From Polynucleobacter sp. MG-27-Goln-C1 (GTDB lineage: Bacteria; Pseudomonadota; Gammaproteobacteria; Burkholderiales; Burkholderiaceae): DNA of 64,000 nt. This document shows positions 44,066 to 54,420 of the stretch, piece by piece. Numbering within the stretch: position 1 is the first letter of the stretch; each line of letters starts with the position of its first letter. The translations under genes were made by a program, and so were the position numbers. The notes under the pieces were generated by a model. It saw only the letters and a program-made list of their open reading frames with translations, had not been told where the DNA came from and searched no databases. The stretch is taken from NCBI RefSeq assembly GCF_018881905.1, contig NZ_JACVPM010000001.1, positions 186,001-250,000 of the forward strand, written 5' to 3'.

Positions 44066-44890
44066 ATGCTTGAGTTACGAGAAACTTCACTCGCAATACT
44101 GGCAAATACCGATGTGCAGTCTAAGGTTAGCCGGCTAGCTAACTTATTCGATGAGTATCAGGCTAAACGAGTCACTTTAAATCTCTCTAGCAAACTCGAT
44201 AGTCACGATCTCCAACTTCCCGGCAGGCCTGCTAAGCCAGAGTTGGTTGCACCGAAGTTTGTTCCCAAAAGAAAAATGGATACGGTTGATGGCAGAGCTA
44301 TTCTTTGGCACTCCTTAGCCCATATTGAATTTAATGCCATGAATTTAGCGCTAGATGCGATCTGGCGTTTTCCAAATATGCCTAAGGCGTATTACGAAGA
44401 CTGGTTAAAGGTTGCAAAAGAAGAGTCATACCATTTCGGCTTGATCAATACTCATCTACAGTCCTTTGGATTTAGTTATGGTGATTTCCCGGCGCACAAT
44501 AGTTTGTGGGAGATGGTTGAGAGAACCACAGATTCAGTGATTGCACGAATGGCTTTGGTTCCGAGAACTATGGAAGCAAGAGGTCTTGATGCAGTTCCAG
44601 AGATTCGGGATCGGTTTAAGCAAATCAAAGATGATCGCGCAGTAGAAATTCTAGAAATTATTCTCCATGATGAGATTGGACATGTGCTTGTTGGCAATCG
44701 TTGGTTTAACTTTCTATGCGCCAATGACAACTTATCCCCAATTACGACTTATCGAGAATTGGCCGAGAAATACCATGCGCCCACTTTGAGGGGGCCGTTT
44801 AATTTTGATGCGCGCGAGCAAGCTGGCTTCACTTCAGAAGAACTGGAGTTACTGGAATCTCTCAATGAGAAACGGACTCAAGAAGCATGA
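44066..44890 (+). CDS. DUF455 ferritin-like protein (COG2833)
   Basis: Uncharacterised DUF455 protein with a ferritin-like four-helix core and probable dimetal site. Potential ligands are in SLAHIEFNAMNLALD, KEESYHFGLINTHL and LHDEIGHVLVGNRW, an E..H pattern like that of MiaE-type hydroxylases. Start set at ATG 44066 (274 residues, MLELRETSLAIL), since a GTG at 44027 would overlap guaA by ten bases and add atypical residues. Its stop overlaps the radical SAM start (ATGA), so the two are translationally coupled. No function is established; a redox or hydroxylation role is inferred only from the metal-site pattern. Confidence 0.85.
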   Translation: MLELRETSLAILANTDVQSKVSRLANLFDEYQAKRVTLNLSSKLDSHDLQLPGRPAKPELVAPKFVPKRKMDTVDGRAILWHSLAHIEFNAMNLALDAIWRFPNMPKAYYEDWLKVAKEESYHFGLINTHLQSFGFSYGDFPAHNSLWEMVERTTDSVIARMALVPRTMEARGLDAVPEIRDRFKQIKDDRAVEILEIILHDEIGHVLVGNRWFNFLCANDNLSPITTYRELAEKYHAPTLRGPFNFDAREQAGFTSEELELLESLNEKRTQEA

Positions 44891-46782
44891 AGATTCTGAG
44901 CCTCATTCCGCCGATGACGCAGCTTAATACGCCGTATCCTTCAACGGCCTATCTCACTGGCTTTTTGCGCTCACGTGGCTTTGATGCGGTTCAAGAAGAT
45001 TTGGCATTAGCCCTAGTCCTGGGTTTCTTTACTCCGCAGGGTTTATCGGAGATTCAAGAGCAAGCATTAAAACTCCCCGAAGAAAACCGTAGTGCGAGCG
45101 TCAACTTCTTTCTAGATTATTTTTCAGATTATCAAAGCACCATCGCCTTAGCGATTGCATTTTTACAAGGACGCGATAGCACACTTGCTCATCGCATCAA
45201 CAGCCGTACTTTGCTACCTGAGGGTCCACGATTCGCATCCTTGGAGGCTTATGATGAGGAAGAAGGTGCTGACTCATTGGCGTGGGCGTTCGGCGCACTC
45301 GGATCTCAGGATCGTGCGCGTCATTTAGCCACTCTCTATCTTAATGATTTATCTGATGTACTCCGTGATGCGGTAGATGAGCGTTTTGAGTTTGTTCGCT
45401 ACGCGGAATCCTTGGCAGGTAGTCAGCCTACCTTTACACCTTTGGCGGATGCCTTAGCAGCAAGTCCAACACTAATGGATTTGCATTTACAAGACTTAAC
45501 CAGGTCTTCCATCGAAAAGCATCAGCCTACCTTAGTGTTGCTCTCGGTGCCTTTCCCTGGAGCTATGTACGCCGCATTACGAATTGCCCAAACTATCAAG
45601 CAGCAGTACCCTAATATCAAGATTGGGCTTGGTGGCGGCTACGTGAATACTGAGTTACGTGAGCTCACCGATCCACGCATATTTGATTTCGTGGACTACA
45701 TCACCCTAGATTCAGGTGAGCGACCCTTACTTGCACTTCTAGAGCACTTGAATGGCAAGCGCTCGGCAGAGAGATTGGTACGCACATTTATCCGCAATAC
45801 CAATAATGAAGTTCGGTACATGAATTGGCAAGAGCCGGATGTGCCGTTTGAGGAAGTCGGAACTGCTACCTGGGATGGTTTGCCGCTGAATTCCTATTTA
45901 TCTTTGCTGGACATGCTTAATCCTATGCATCGTCTATGGAGTGATGGGCGTTGGAATAAGCTCACTGTAGCCCATGGCTGCTATTGGAAAAAATGCAGTT
46001 TCTGCGATGTCAGTCTAGATTACATTTCCCGCTATGAAACGGCCTCTGCCACCCTGCTAGTGGATCGCATTGAGAAAATTGTTGCAGAGACTGGCCAGAC
46101 TGGATTTCATTTTGTAGATGAGGCAGCGCCACCCAAAATTCTGAAGGCACTTGCTGAGGAACTCATTCGTCGCAAGGTGGTGATTTCTTGGTGGGGAAAC
46201 ATTCGTTTCGAAAAAACATTTACCCCAGACCTATGTGAGCTATTAGCGCAAAGTGGGTGCATCGCTATGTCGGGTGGATTAGAAGTCGCATCTGACAGAC
46301 TTCTTGATCTCATGAAAAAGGGCGTTTCAGTCGAACAGGTGGCCCAAGTGACCAAAGGGTTCTCAGATGTTGGAATCTTAGTACATGCTTATTTGATGTA
46401 TGGATTTCCAACGCAAACCGTTCAAGAAACCGTTGATTCTCTCGAATACGTTCGACAGCTTTTTGAAAATGGCTGTATTCAGAGCGGCTTCTTTCATCGC
46501 TTCACTTGCACAGTACATTCTCCGGTGGGTCTTGACCCGGCAGCTTATGGGATTGAACTCGTGCCATTGCCTCCCATTAACTTTGCCAAGAATGATGTTG
46601 CCTTTATCGACCCTACGGGAGTAGATCACGATCTGCTTGGCGTTGGTCTTAAGAAGGCGATTTACAACTTTATGCATGGCGTTGGCTTTGAAGAAGATGC
46701 GCATCAATGGTTTGATATGCCTAATACTCCAAAGGCCTCGGTAGGCCGCAATAAAATAGCCAAAGCATTAAGGCATGTATAA
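44887..46782 (+). CDS. B12-binding-type radical SAM enzyme of unknown function
   Basis: COG1032-type radical SAM protein. The N-terminal and middle region (to about residue 290) resembles the Rossmann-like B12-binding domain (VLLSVPFPGAMYAALRIAQ; KIGLGGGYVNTELREL). The iron-sulfur motif is HGCYWKKCSFCDV with Cys365, Cys370 and Cys373, a CX4CX2C spacing instead of the usual CX3CX2C. The barrel continues with FHFVDEAAPPKILKAL and AMSGGLEVASDRLLDLMKKG. 631 residues. Coupled to the DUF455 gene by a four-base overlap, suggesting both act on one substrate. Substrate unknown. Confidence 0.88.
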   Translation: MKILSLIPPMTQLNTPYPSTAYLTGFLRSRGFDAVQEDLALALVLGFFTPQGLSEIQEQALKLPEENRSASVNFFLDYFSDYQSTIALAIAFLQGRDSTLAHRINSRTLLPEGPRFASLEAYDEEEGADSLAWAFGALGSQDRARHLATLYLNDLSDVLRDAVDERFEFVRYAESLAGSQPTFTPLADALAASPTLMDLHLQDLTRSSIEKHQPTLVLLSVPFPGAMYAALRIAQTIKQQYPNIKIGLGGGYVNTELRELTDPRIFDFVDYITLDSGERPLLALLEHLNGKRSAERLVRTFIRNTNNEVRYMNWQEPDVPFEEVGTATWDGLPLNSYLSLLDMLNPMHRLWSDGRWNKLTVAHGCYWKKCSFCDVSLDYISRYETASATLLVDRIEKIVAETGQTGFHFVDEAAPPKILKALAEELIRRKVVISWWGNIRFEKTFTPDLCELLAQSGCIAMSGGLEVASDRLLDLMKKGVSVEQVAQVTKGFSDVGILVHAYLMYGFPTQTVQETVDSLEYVRQLFENGCIQSGFFHRFTCTVHSPVGLDPAAYGIELVPLPPINFAKNDVAFIDPTGVDHDLLGVGLKKAIYNFMHGVGFEEDAHQWFDMPNTPKASVGRNKIAKALRHV

Positions 46783-46828
46783 ACTTGAGCAATCTCGGTT
46801 GCTTAATTAATTCACTATGGGGAGCAAT

Positions 46829-47527
46829 ATGAATCTATCTCGCCGCACCTTCATTGCATCGGCCGCTTTGGCTCCAGTAGCCTGTGGCAGCCTCTCATAT
46901 GAGCATGGTATTCCTGTGGCTCAACCAAAGCCACTCCCTGTGGTTCGTCCACCGCAAGTGGGTCAAGAGTGGACCTACATCAAGAAAGATATCTTTGATG
47001 GAAAAACCTTAGACGTGATTACTGAGCGTGTTTCCAATATTGGCTCAACTATTGTGATTGATCGCATGACTGCTGATGGCGCTCGCTTACCTAGTGAAAT
47101 CCAGACTACATGGGGAATGGTTTCTACGGACACCCAGTGGTCACGTTTACTTAACTTCAGCCCATCTCTCCCGCTTTGGCCGGAACAATTCTCAAGTACT
47201 TGGGCAAAACAGTTCAATACTAAGTACAGCATTGCCGGCTATTCTGACTCTAGATTAAATTGGCAGGAATATATGAGCGTGCAGGGCTGGGAAAAAATTA
47301 CTGTCCCTGCTGGAGAATTCGTGGCACTGCGCTTTCAGACCCTAATTAATTATGAGAGTGATGATCCAAATAAGATCGATTGCATTCGTAAAGAAACAGT
47401 TTGGTTTGCGCCGCAGATTGGCCGCTGGGTTGCGCGTGAGGCATCTGGCTCCTACCAAATTCAAGGGCAGATTGGTGCAGTAATACTAGAGGGTAGTTAT
47501 CAATGGCAACTCAGTTCATACAAATAA
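46829..47527 (+). CDS. Predicted exported lipoprotein, paralogue A
   Basis: Unrecognised exported protein, 232 residues from the ATG at 46829; the earlier ATG at 46817 is less likely because GGGGAG at 46819-46824 is well placed for the second. The N-terminus MNLSRRTFIASAALAPVACG has a twin-arginine-like SRRTFI and a Cys after a poor lipobox (P-V-A-C). The mature part starts with a Pro-rich linker and then RPPQVGQEWTYIKKDIFDGK. It is clearly related to the next gene (shared PPQVGQ/APQIGQ, VITERV/VVTERV, WPEQ, VPAGEF/VPAGQF, and VWFAPQIGRWV/VWFSPEVGRWV). No function assigned. Confidence 0.75.
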   Translation: MNLSRRTFIASAALAPVACGSLSYEHGIPVAQPKPLPVVRPPQVGQEWTYIKKDIFDGKTLDVITERVSNIGSTIVIDRMTADGARLPSEIQTTWGMVSTDTQWSRLLNFSPSLPLWPEQFSSTWAKQFNTKYSIAGYSDSRLNWQEYMSVQGWEKITVPAGEFVALRFQTLINYESDDPNKIDCIRKETVWFAPQIGRWVAREASGSYQIQGQIGAVILEGSYQWQLSSYK

Positions 47528-48231
47528 GCACTGTTCGTAGACTGCTTGTAATGCTGTCACCAGCTTTACTGGTGGCGTGCATAGCTAGTCAGCCTTACCC
47601 AGCATCAACACCTCTGCCGCAGCCTGTCAATCCTCCGAAGGTAAGGGCTCCACAGATTGGTCAGCAGTGGGTCTACAACGTACGCAATGTCTTCAACCAA
47701 GAGCTGGTGGATGTTGTTACGGAGAGAGTGGTTTCTATTGCACCCCAGATTCGAATTCAACGAAGCGGTCTAAAAGCAGGGCCTCTCCCGGATGAAATCC
47801 AAGACCCTTGGGGTTACATCCTCCAGGACCCGCACTGGAATCCTCCTCAAAAATTTCAACAAGCACTCCCCGCATGGCCCGAGCAACTTGTTCCGGGTTG
47901 GTCTGGTTTCTATCGCACGCGTTATCAAGTCGTTGGTTATCCCGATAGCAGTTATTACTGGGGGCTAAATGTATCAGCGCTGCAGTGGGAAGGTGTGAGC
48001 GTTCCCGCCGGTCAATTTCCAGTATTGAAATACCAAAATGCGGCTCCTTATTTTGAGAGCAATGATGTGTTTCGAATTGCTAACTATCGACAGGAAGATG
48101 TGTGGTTTTCGCCAGAAGTGGGTCGTTGGGTCATCCGACGTGGTTACGGACGATATCTTTTGGGGGGTATGTCCTGGAATAACGCCATGTGGGAAGACTA
48201 CTTAGAGTGGGAGCTTGTGTCCTGGAAGTAA
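47503..48231 (+). CDS. Predicted lipoprotein, paralogue B
   Basis: Second member of a tandem paralogous pair, 242 residues. It has a good lipobox, LLVAC, at the end of a hydrophobic segment (LLVMLSPALLVAC), followed by a Pro-rich linker and the shared domain (APQIGQQWVYNVRNVFNQEL ... VWFSPEVGRWVIRRGYG). Start at ATG 47503 overlaps paralogue A by 25 bases and is preceded by GAGGG; ATG 47551 inside the hydrophobic segment would be too short. The pair probably arose by tandem duplication. Function unknown; location is likely the outer or inner membrane periplasmic face. Confidence 0.75.
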   Translation: MATQFIQISTVRRLLVMLSPALLVACIASQPYPASTPLPQPVNPPKVRAPQIGQQWVYNVRNVFNQELVDVVTERVVSIAPQIRIQRSGLKAGPLPDEIQDPWGYILQDPHWNPPQKFQQALPAWPEQLVPGWSGFYRTRYQVVGYPDSSYYWGLNVSALQWEGVSVPAGQFPVLKYQNAAPYFESNDVFRIANYRQEDVWFSPEVGRWVIRRGYGRYLLGGMSWNNAMWEDYLEWELVSWK

Positions 48232-48259
48232 GTAAAGCGCTTAAAATCAGCACATAGCT

Positions 48260-48913
48260 ATGTATACCGTAAAAGAACTCTTTCCAACCCTCCAAGGTGA
48301 GGGCGCCCACGCTGGTCGTGCGGCCGTGTTTTGTCGCTTTGCTGGTTGCAATCTGTGGAGTGGCCGCGAAGAAGATCGCGCTACTGCAGTATGTCAATTT
48401 TGCGATACTGACTTTGTTGGTGCTGATGGTGCTGGTGGTGGCAAGTTTGAAACTGCTTCACTATTAGCTGACACCATAGAGGAGGTTTGGAATAGCACCT
48501 CTGCTGGGCCTCAGCAGCGCTATGTTGTTTTCACAGGTGGCGAACCATTGTTGCAACTCGACACTGCTTTAATCGACGCTTTGCATGCTAAAGGCTTTGC
48601 TGTTGCTATCGAGACTAACGGGACGATTAAAGTCCCCAAGGGTGTTGACTGGGTATGCGTCAGTCCTAAGGCCGGCTCCGATCTGATTGTGCTTCAGGCC
48701 GATGAGATTAAGTTGGTGATTCCCCAAGCAGGCCATAACTCCCTAGAGACTCTATTGGCCAGATTTGAGAAAATGGATTACCGCAATCGCTTCTTACAGG
48801 CTATGGACGGCCCAGACCTCCAAAAAAACCTCGCATTAGCCGTTCGCCTATGTCAAAAGCGGCCTTTATGGCGTTTGAGTGTTCAGGCCCATAAAATGAT
48901 CGGTATTCGATAG
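48260..48913 (+). CDS. queE: 7-carboxy-7-deazaguanine synthase
   Basis: Radical SAM enzyme that converts 6-carboxytetrahydropterin to CDG in queuosine synthesis. 217 residues. The N-terminus VKELFPTLQGEGAHAGRAAV is typical, and the cluster cysteines have the QueE CX14CX2C spacing (AGCNLW ... AVCQFCD). VFTGGEPLLQLD and ETNGT follow. Immediately upstream of queD, its pathway predecessor. Confidence 0.96.
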   Translation: MYTVKELFPTLQGEGAHAGRAAVFCRFAGCNLWSGREEDRATAVCQFCDTDFVGADGAGGGKFETASLLADTIEEVWNSTSAGPQQRYVVFTGGEPLLQLDTALIDALHAKGFAVAIETNGTIKVPKGVDWVCVSPKAGSDLIVLQADEIKLVIPQAGHNSLETLLARFEKMDYRNRFLQAMDGPDLQKNLALAVRLCQKRPLWRLSVQAHKMIGIR

Positions 48914-48950
48914 TAGTTGTAGCTATATTTAAGTATTCAGAAGAGCAATT

Positions 48951-50814
<1,864 letters not shown>

Positions 50815-50838
50815 TAAACCATCATGAAGGATTTCTCC

Positions 50839-51474
50839 ATGCGAGTTTTAACATTTTTAACCTGCATATTGATTGCGAGCGCTGCAATGGCAACAGAAGA
50901 ACCGAAGTATGCCCTCTTGGAGAAATCCGAGCCATTTGAATTGCGTGCCTATGCCCCCCGCATAGTTGCAGAAGTAAAGGTGGATGGGGACTTAGACGCT
51001 GCTTCGAATCAAGGATTTCGCTTGATCGCAGCGTATATCTTTGGGAAAAATCAGGTATCCGAAAAGATCTCCATGACTGCACCCGTTGGAATTGAATCTA
51101 CCGATCAAAATAAGGGTGCCAAGATTGCCATGACTGCTCCCGTAGGGATCGAGAGTGCCAAGTCTTCTGAGAATGCGGGCAATCAATGGACGGTATCGTT
51201 TGTGATGCCTGCAGAGTACACCCTAGCTAGTTTGCCAAAACCATTAGATCCGCAAGTCAAAATCAGAGAAGTTCCTGCAGAGAAAAGGGCAGTAATTACT
51301 TTTTCTGGTTTTTATAACGCAGAGAAGGTTCAGGAAAAAACCCAGGCATTGCGTGATTGGATAAAGCTCAAGAATTTAAAGCCAGTCGGTGAACCTCAGT
51401 TTGCACGCTACAACCCGCCTTGGACATTGCCTTTCATGCGTCGCAATGAAGTCATGATCCAGGTCTTGGATTAA
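50839..51474 (+). CDS. SOUL-family heme-binding protein, exported
   Basis: SOUL/HBP family, predicted periplasmic heme- or tetrapyrrole-binding protein; function in bacteria unknown. Start set at ATG 50839 because AAGGA at 50827-50831 is placed correctly for it; 211 residues. Signal peptide MRVLTFLTCILIASAAMAT. The family doublet appears as KISMTAPVGIES and KIAMTAPVGIES, an internal repeat typical of SOUL proteins. Its stop overlaps the convergent rlmJ stop by four bases. Confidence 0.88.
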   Translation: MRVLTFLTCILIASAAMATEEPKYALLEKSEPFELRAYAPRIVAEVKVDGDLDAASNQGFRLIAAYIFGKNQVSEKISMTAPVGIESTDQNKGAKIAMTAPVGIESAKSSENAGNQWTVSFVMPAEYTLASLPKPLDPQVKIREVPAEKRAVITFSGFYNAEKVQEKTQALRDWIKLKNLKPVGEPQFARYNPPWTLPFMRRNEVMIQVLD

Positions 51475-52337
51475 ACCTCAAAACTCTTTAATACAAACCC
51501 GGCACCACTATCTTGGCCAAGTGCTTTCACAAGAATAGGTAAGCTTTCAGCCAATTGCTTTTCTAGCGTCCAGGGTGGATTGATGATGAACATACCGCTA
51601 GCCTGAAGTCGGCGTTCCTTAGGGGCATTCTCAACCCGCAACTCAACCTGTAACCAAGAGCGATTATGAGTTGCAGCAATCTTTTTCATGTGATCGGGTA
51701 GGGATGCTGACTCTCTTCTAGAGAGGCATGGGTACCAAATTGCATAACAACCAGTAGCGAAGCGGTGCAGGGCTTCTTCCATCGCAGTTTCGAGATAGCG
51801 GTAGTCTTGCTTATCTTCGTAAGAAGGATCAATTAAAACAAGCCCACGCCTACTAGGTGGCGGCATCAATCCTTTTAATCTTGCAAAGCTATCTTCTGCA
51901 TAGATATCGATTTGTTTTGATTGCTTTAGCTCGCCAATATTGTGGCGCAAGATATCAATCTCTTTAGGGTGCAGCTCAAAGAGCTTCAAACGGTCTTGCG
52001 ATCTCAATAATCGCGCCAAAATAAATGGGGATCCGGGGTAGATGGTGATCTCATCTGCGGCATTCTCAGCGTGAATGTATTCGAGATAATTGGCAATTCC
52101 CGGGCTGACGGGATTAGCATCTGCAAATTTGGCTAAGCGATAAATACCTTGGTCTGCTTCTTTGCTAACCGTAGCAAAGCCGTCTATTAGGCTATAAATA
52201 CCAGCGCCAGCATGAGTATCAACAATGGTGAGGGCGCCTGGTTTTTCTTGAAGGTATTCGACTAAATGAATCATCACGAGATGCTTCAGAATATCGGCGT
52301 GACTGCCAGCATGAAAAGCATGGCGATAGCTAAACAT
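51471..52337 (-). CDS. rlmJ: 23S rRNA (adenine(2030)-N(6))-methyltransferase
   Basis: Methylates A2030 of 23S rRNA. 288 residues. The family N-terminus MFSYRHAFHAGSHADILKHL, the AdoMet site IVDTHAGAGIYSL and the catalytic motif variant VLIDPSYEDKQDYRYLE are all visible. Two bases downstream of the PAP2 gene, so it is read as the last gene of the minus-strand envelope cluster, though functionally unrelated. Confidence 0.95.
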   Translation of the reverse strand: MFSYRHAFHAGSHADILKHLVMIHLVEYLQEKPGALTIVDTHAGAGIYSLIDGFATVSKEADQGIYRLAKFADANPVSPGIANYLEYIHAENAADEITIYPGSPFILARLLRSQDRLKLFELHPKEIDILRHNIGELKQSKQIDIYAEDSFARLKGLMPPPSRRGLVLIDPSYEDKQDYRYLETAMEEALHRFATGCYAIWYPCLSRRESASLPDHMKKIAATHNRSWLQVELRVENAPKERRLQASGMFIINPPWTLEKQLAESLPILVKALGQDSGAGFVLKSFEV

Positions 52338-52339
52338 CT

Positions 52340-53137
52340 CTATATGCCTCTAGGTTTTTGCGCTTTAATAAATAAAGCCAGGGTGATGCTAACTAATACC
52401 GCACAAGCATATTGCAAAGATTGGTTGAGCTCTGAGTCTAGAGTTTGGGTCAGAAGTACATAGATCGTCGCAAGGCCTCCGAGAGCAAGCAAGCGAGGCC
52501 CAATCTTATTGGGAGCTAGCTGCGCTTCCGGAATCAGTCTGGCTAATATTGCCCCAAGCATTCCTGACCAAATTCCAATGGCGCAACCGGCTAGAACATC
52601 AGTAAGCCAGTGGGCACCAAGTGCATTGCGGGAGATGCCGGCAAAGCTTGCAATGATGAATATCCACCATAAGGAGCTTCTCTTTTCGTGATCGCTAGCA
52701 AAGTAGATCCCAGAAATTACTGCAAAAGCCGTTAGTGTGTGTCCTGATGGCATTGCTCTTTGCAATATGGGATCGCCGATGCGATAAAAGTCTTCTAAAG
52801 CCAAGACTCCAGCAGGGCGAGGGAGGTTTAAGAAGGGTTTAATAATTAGGCTAATGGTGCCGCCAATCAGGGATGCTAATAGTCCGGCAGTCAGTAATCG
52901 AGGTGCTAGTAATAAAAGCGGAAAACACAGAGCAAATATTCCCCAGCCATTACCAATGAAGGTGAGCCACACCCATAGCGTGTCAGGCAGAATTTGGGTG
53001 TAGCGATTAATGAATAAAAATGTCGGGGTCTGTAGTTCGCCAAAGTAAATGGCGATTGCTAGACCAAGCGGTAGCAGGGGGATGCACCAAACCCAAAGAG
53101 AGGCAATTGCTAATGCGGATTTGCGCTGCTCAGTCAT
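52340..53137 (-). CDS. PAP2-family membrane phosphatase
   Basis: Integral membrane lipid phosphatase/phosphotransferase. The three PAP2 active-site motifs are present: KPFLNLPRP, MPSGHTLTAFA and SRNALGAHWLTDVLAG, embedded among about seven or eight hydrophobic segments, 265 residues. Candidate substrates are undecaprenyl diphosphate, phosphatidylglycerol phosphate or lipid A phosphates. Neighbouring GT9, UPF0104 and GT39 genes suggest surface glycolipid metabolism. Confidence 0.88.
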   Translation of the reverse strand: MTEQRKSALAIASLWVWCIPLLPLGLAIAIYFGELQTPTFLFINRYTQILPDTLWVWLTFIGNGWGIFALCFPLLLLAPRLLTAGLLASLIGGTISLIIKPFLNLPRPAGVLALEDFYRIGDPILQRAMPSGHTLTAFAVISGIYFASDHEKRSSLWWIFIIASFAGISRNALGAHWLTDVLAGCAIGIWSGMLGAILARLIPEAQLAPNKIGPRLLALGGLATIYVLLTQTLDSELNQSLQYACAVLVSITLALFIKAQKPRGI

Positions 53138-53142
53138 GCGAA

Positions 53143-54402
53143 TTAACGAACTCGCTCTTGATCGGCTTCGCTCAATTGATGCACCATCTTGTCTAGTACC
53201 TGAGGGACGGTGATTGCCTGCATGCAGACATTGTCATGACATGGTGTCTTGCGATGATTGGCTGCACTGACGCAGGGAGAGCACGCTAAATTAGCTGTAA
53301 TTGAAATGGACTTACCAACGGAACCATAGAGCGCTGGAGTTTCTGGTCCGAACAAGACGACTGTGCGCAATGGCGTAACAGCAGAGAAGTGGCCTGGCCC
53401 AGAATCATTCGTCACCATCACATCAGACAGGGTGTAAAGGGGTGGTAGTTCTGCGAAGCTAACTTGGCCTGCAAAGTTCAGAGCATTTTTAACATTAGCA
53501 ACCGCACGCACTTTTTCAACATACTCAAATTCTGCTGGGGAGCCAGTAATCAGAATGAGATCATTTGGGTAGCGTTGGTTTAATCCCTGAATAAGCTCGG
53601 AGAAGCGTTGCTGTGCCCAACGTCTTTGCGGTAACAAATCGCTTGCATTGGGATTTACCAAAATCAGGCGTTGCTGACCTTGCTTAAATTCAATGCCAGC
53701 ATCTGCGGCGAGCTTTTCAATACGCTCGCGTACTTTGTTTAAAGCTATGGGATCAATCACTGCCTGCTCTAAGCGAACTTCTGAATCTGCAATATGAATT
53801 TTGCTAAATGGCACTTCAATCTCTTTAGCAAATGCCGCATGGATAAGAGAAAGAAAATTCTTAGTAATGTGAATATGCGGGTTGTAATGCACTTTACGAG
53901 TCAGCATGAAGCCGCGCCACAAGCCTTCACCATGAAAGATGTGATAACCCACACGGCGACGCGCACCACAGAGGCCAGTTAGTAGGGCAGTGAAACGAGA
54001 GAACAACTCCAAGTCAATGACGGTATCGATGCGATGCTTACGTGCTACCAGTAAAAATTTAAGCGTGTCTTTAATTAAGCCACCCAAGCTTGAAGAGTCA
54101 ATTGTGAAAATGTTTTCAGGCTTAACCGTATTTAATAAAGTAAGGCTGGCACGATTGCTTTTAAAGATCAGGAAAAATAATTCGGCGCCTCGAGCTTGCG
54201 CATTTCGCATGGCTGGATCAACCAGGATTGCGCTACCCATTTCTGATAACTCAATAAAGAGGAGTTTGCGTGGCGCATCTGGGCCACGACTAAAGACATT
54301 TTTGATGCCATCAACTAGTGCGACTATTGGACTTGCTACCGCGCAGAGTGGTACACCAACCCAGTGGTCGATGGCGCGCATGGTGTTGACGCTAATGCTC
54401 AT
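53143..54402 (-). CDS. GT9 family glycosyltransferase (heptosyltransferase-like)
   Basis: Family 9 glycosyltransferase, GT-B fold, of the ADP-heptose:LPS heptosyltransferase group; donor and acceptor unknown. 419 residues with KLLFIELSEMGSAILVDPAM, LILVNPNASDLLPQRRW and the C-terminal nucleotide-sugar block SDVMVTNDSGPGHFSAVTPL. A cysteine-rich stretch (ACSPCVSAANHRKTPCHDNV) lies near the end, often seen in this family. Its sequence does not allow calling WaaC or WaaF. Co-directional with PAP2, UPF0104 and GT39 genes. Confidence 0.85.
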   Translation of the reverse strand: MSISVNTMRAIDHWVGVPLCAVASPIVALVDGIKNVFSRGPDAPRKLLFIELSEMGSAILVDPAMRNAQARGAELFFLIFKSNRASLTLLNTVKPENIFTIDSSSLGGLIKDTLKFLLVARKHRIDTVIDLELFSRFTALLTGLCGARRRVGYHIFHGEGLWRGFMLTRKVHYNPHIHITKNFLSLIHAAFAKEIEVPFSKIHIADSEVRLEQAVIDPIALNKVRERIEKLAADAGIEFKQGQQRLILVNPNASDLLPQRRWAQQRFSELIQGLNQRYPNDLILITGSPAEFEYVEKVRAVANVKNALNFAGQVSFAELPPLYTLSDVMVTNDSGPGHFSAVTPLRTVVLFGPETPALYGSVGKSISITANLACSPCVSAANHRKTPCHDNVCMQAITVPQVLDKMVHQLSEADQERVR

Positions 54403-54420
54403 AGTGTGGCTCTAAAAGAA

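Noticed and set aside
46788-46803. AGCAA/TTGCT hairpin between the radical SAM and lipoprotein genes
   Set aside because: Five pairs, followed by TAATTAATT rather than a T run; likely chance.
51144-51174. Tandem duplication in the SOUL gene as a recent repeat
   Set aside because: The MTAPV doublet is a normal feature of the SOUL family rather than a new duplication.
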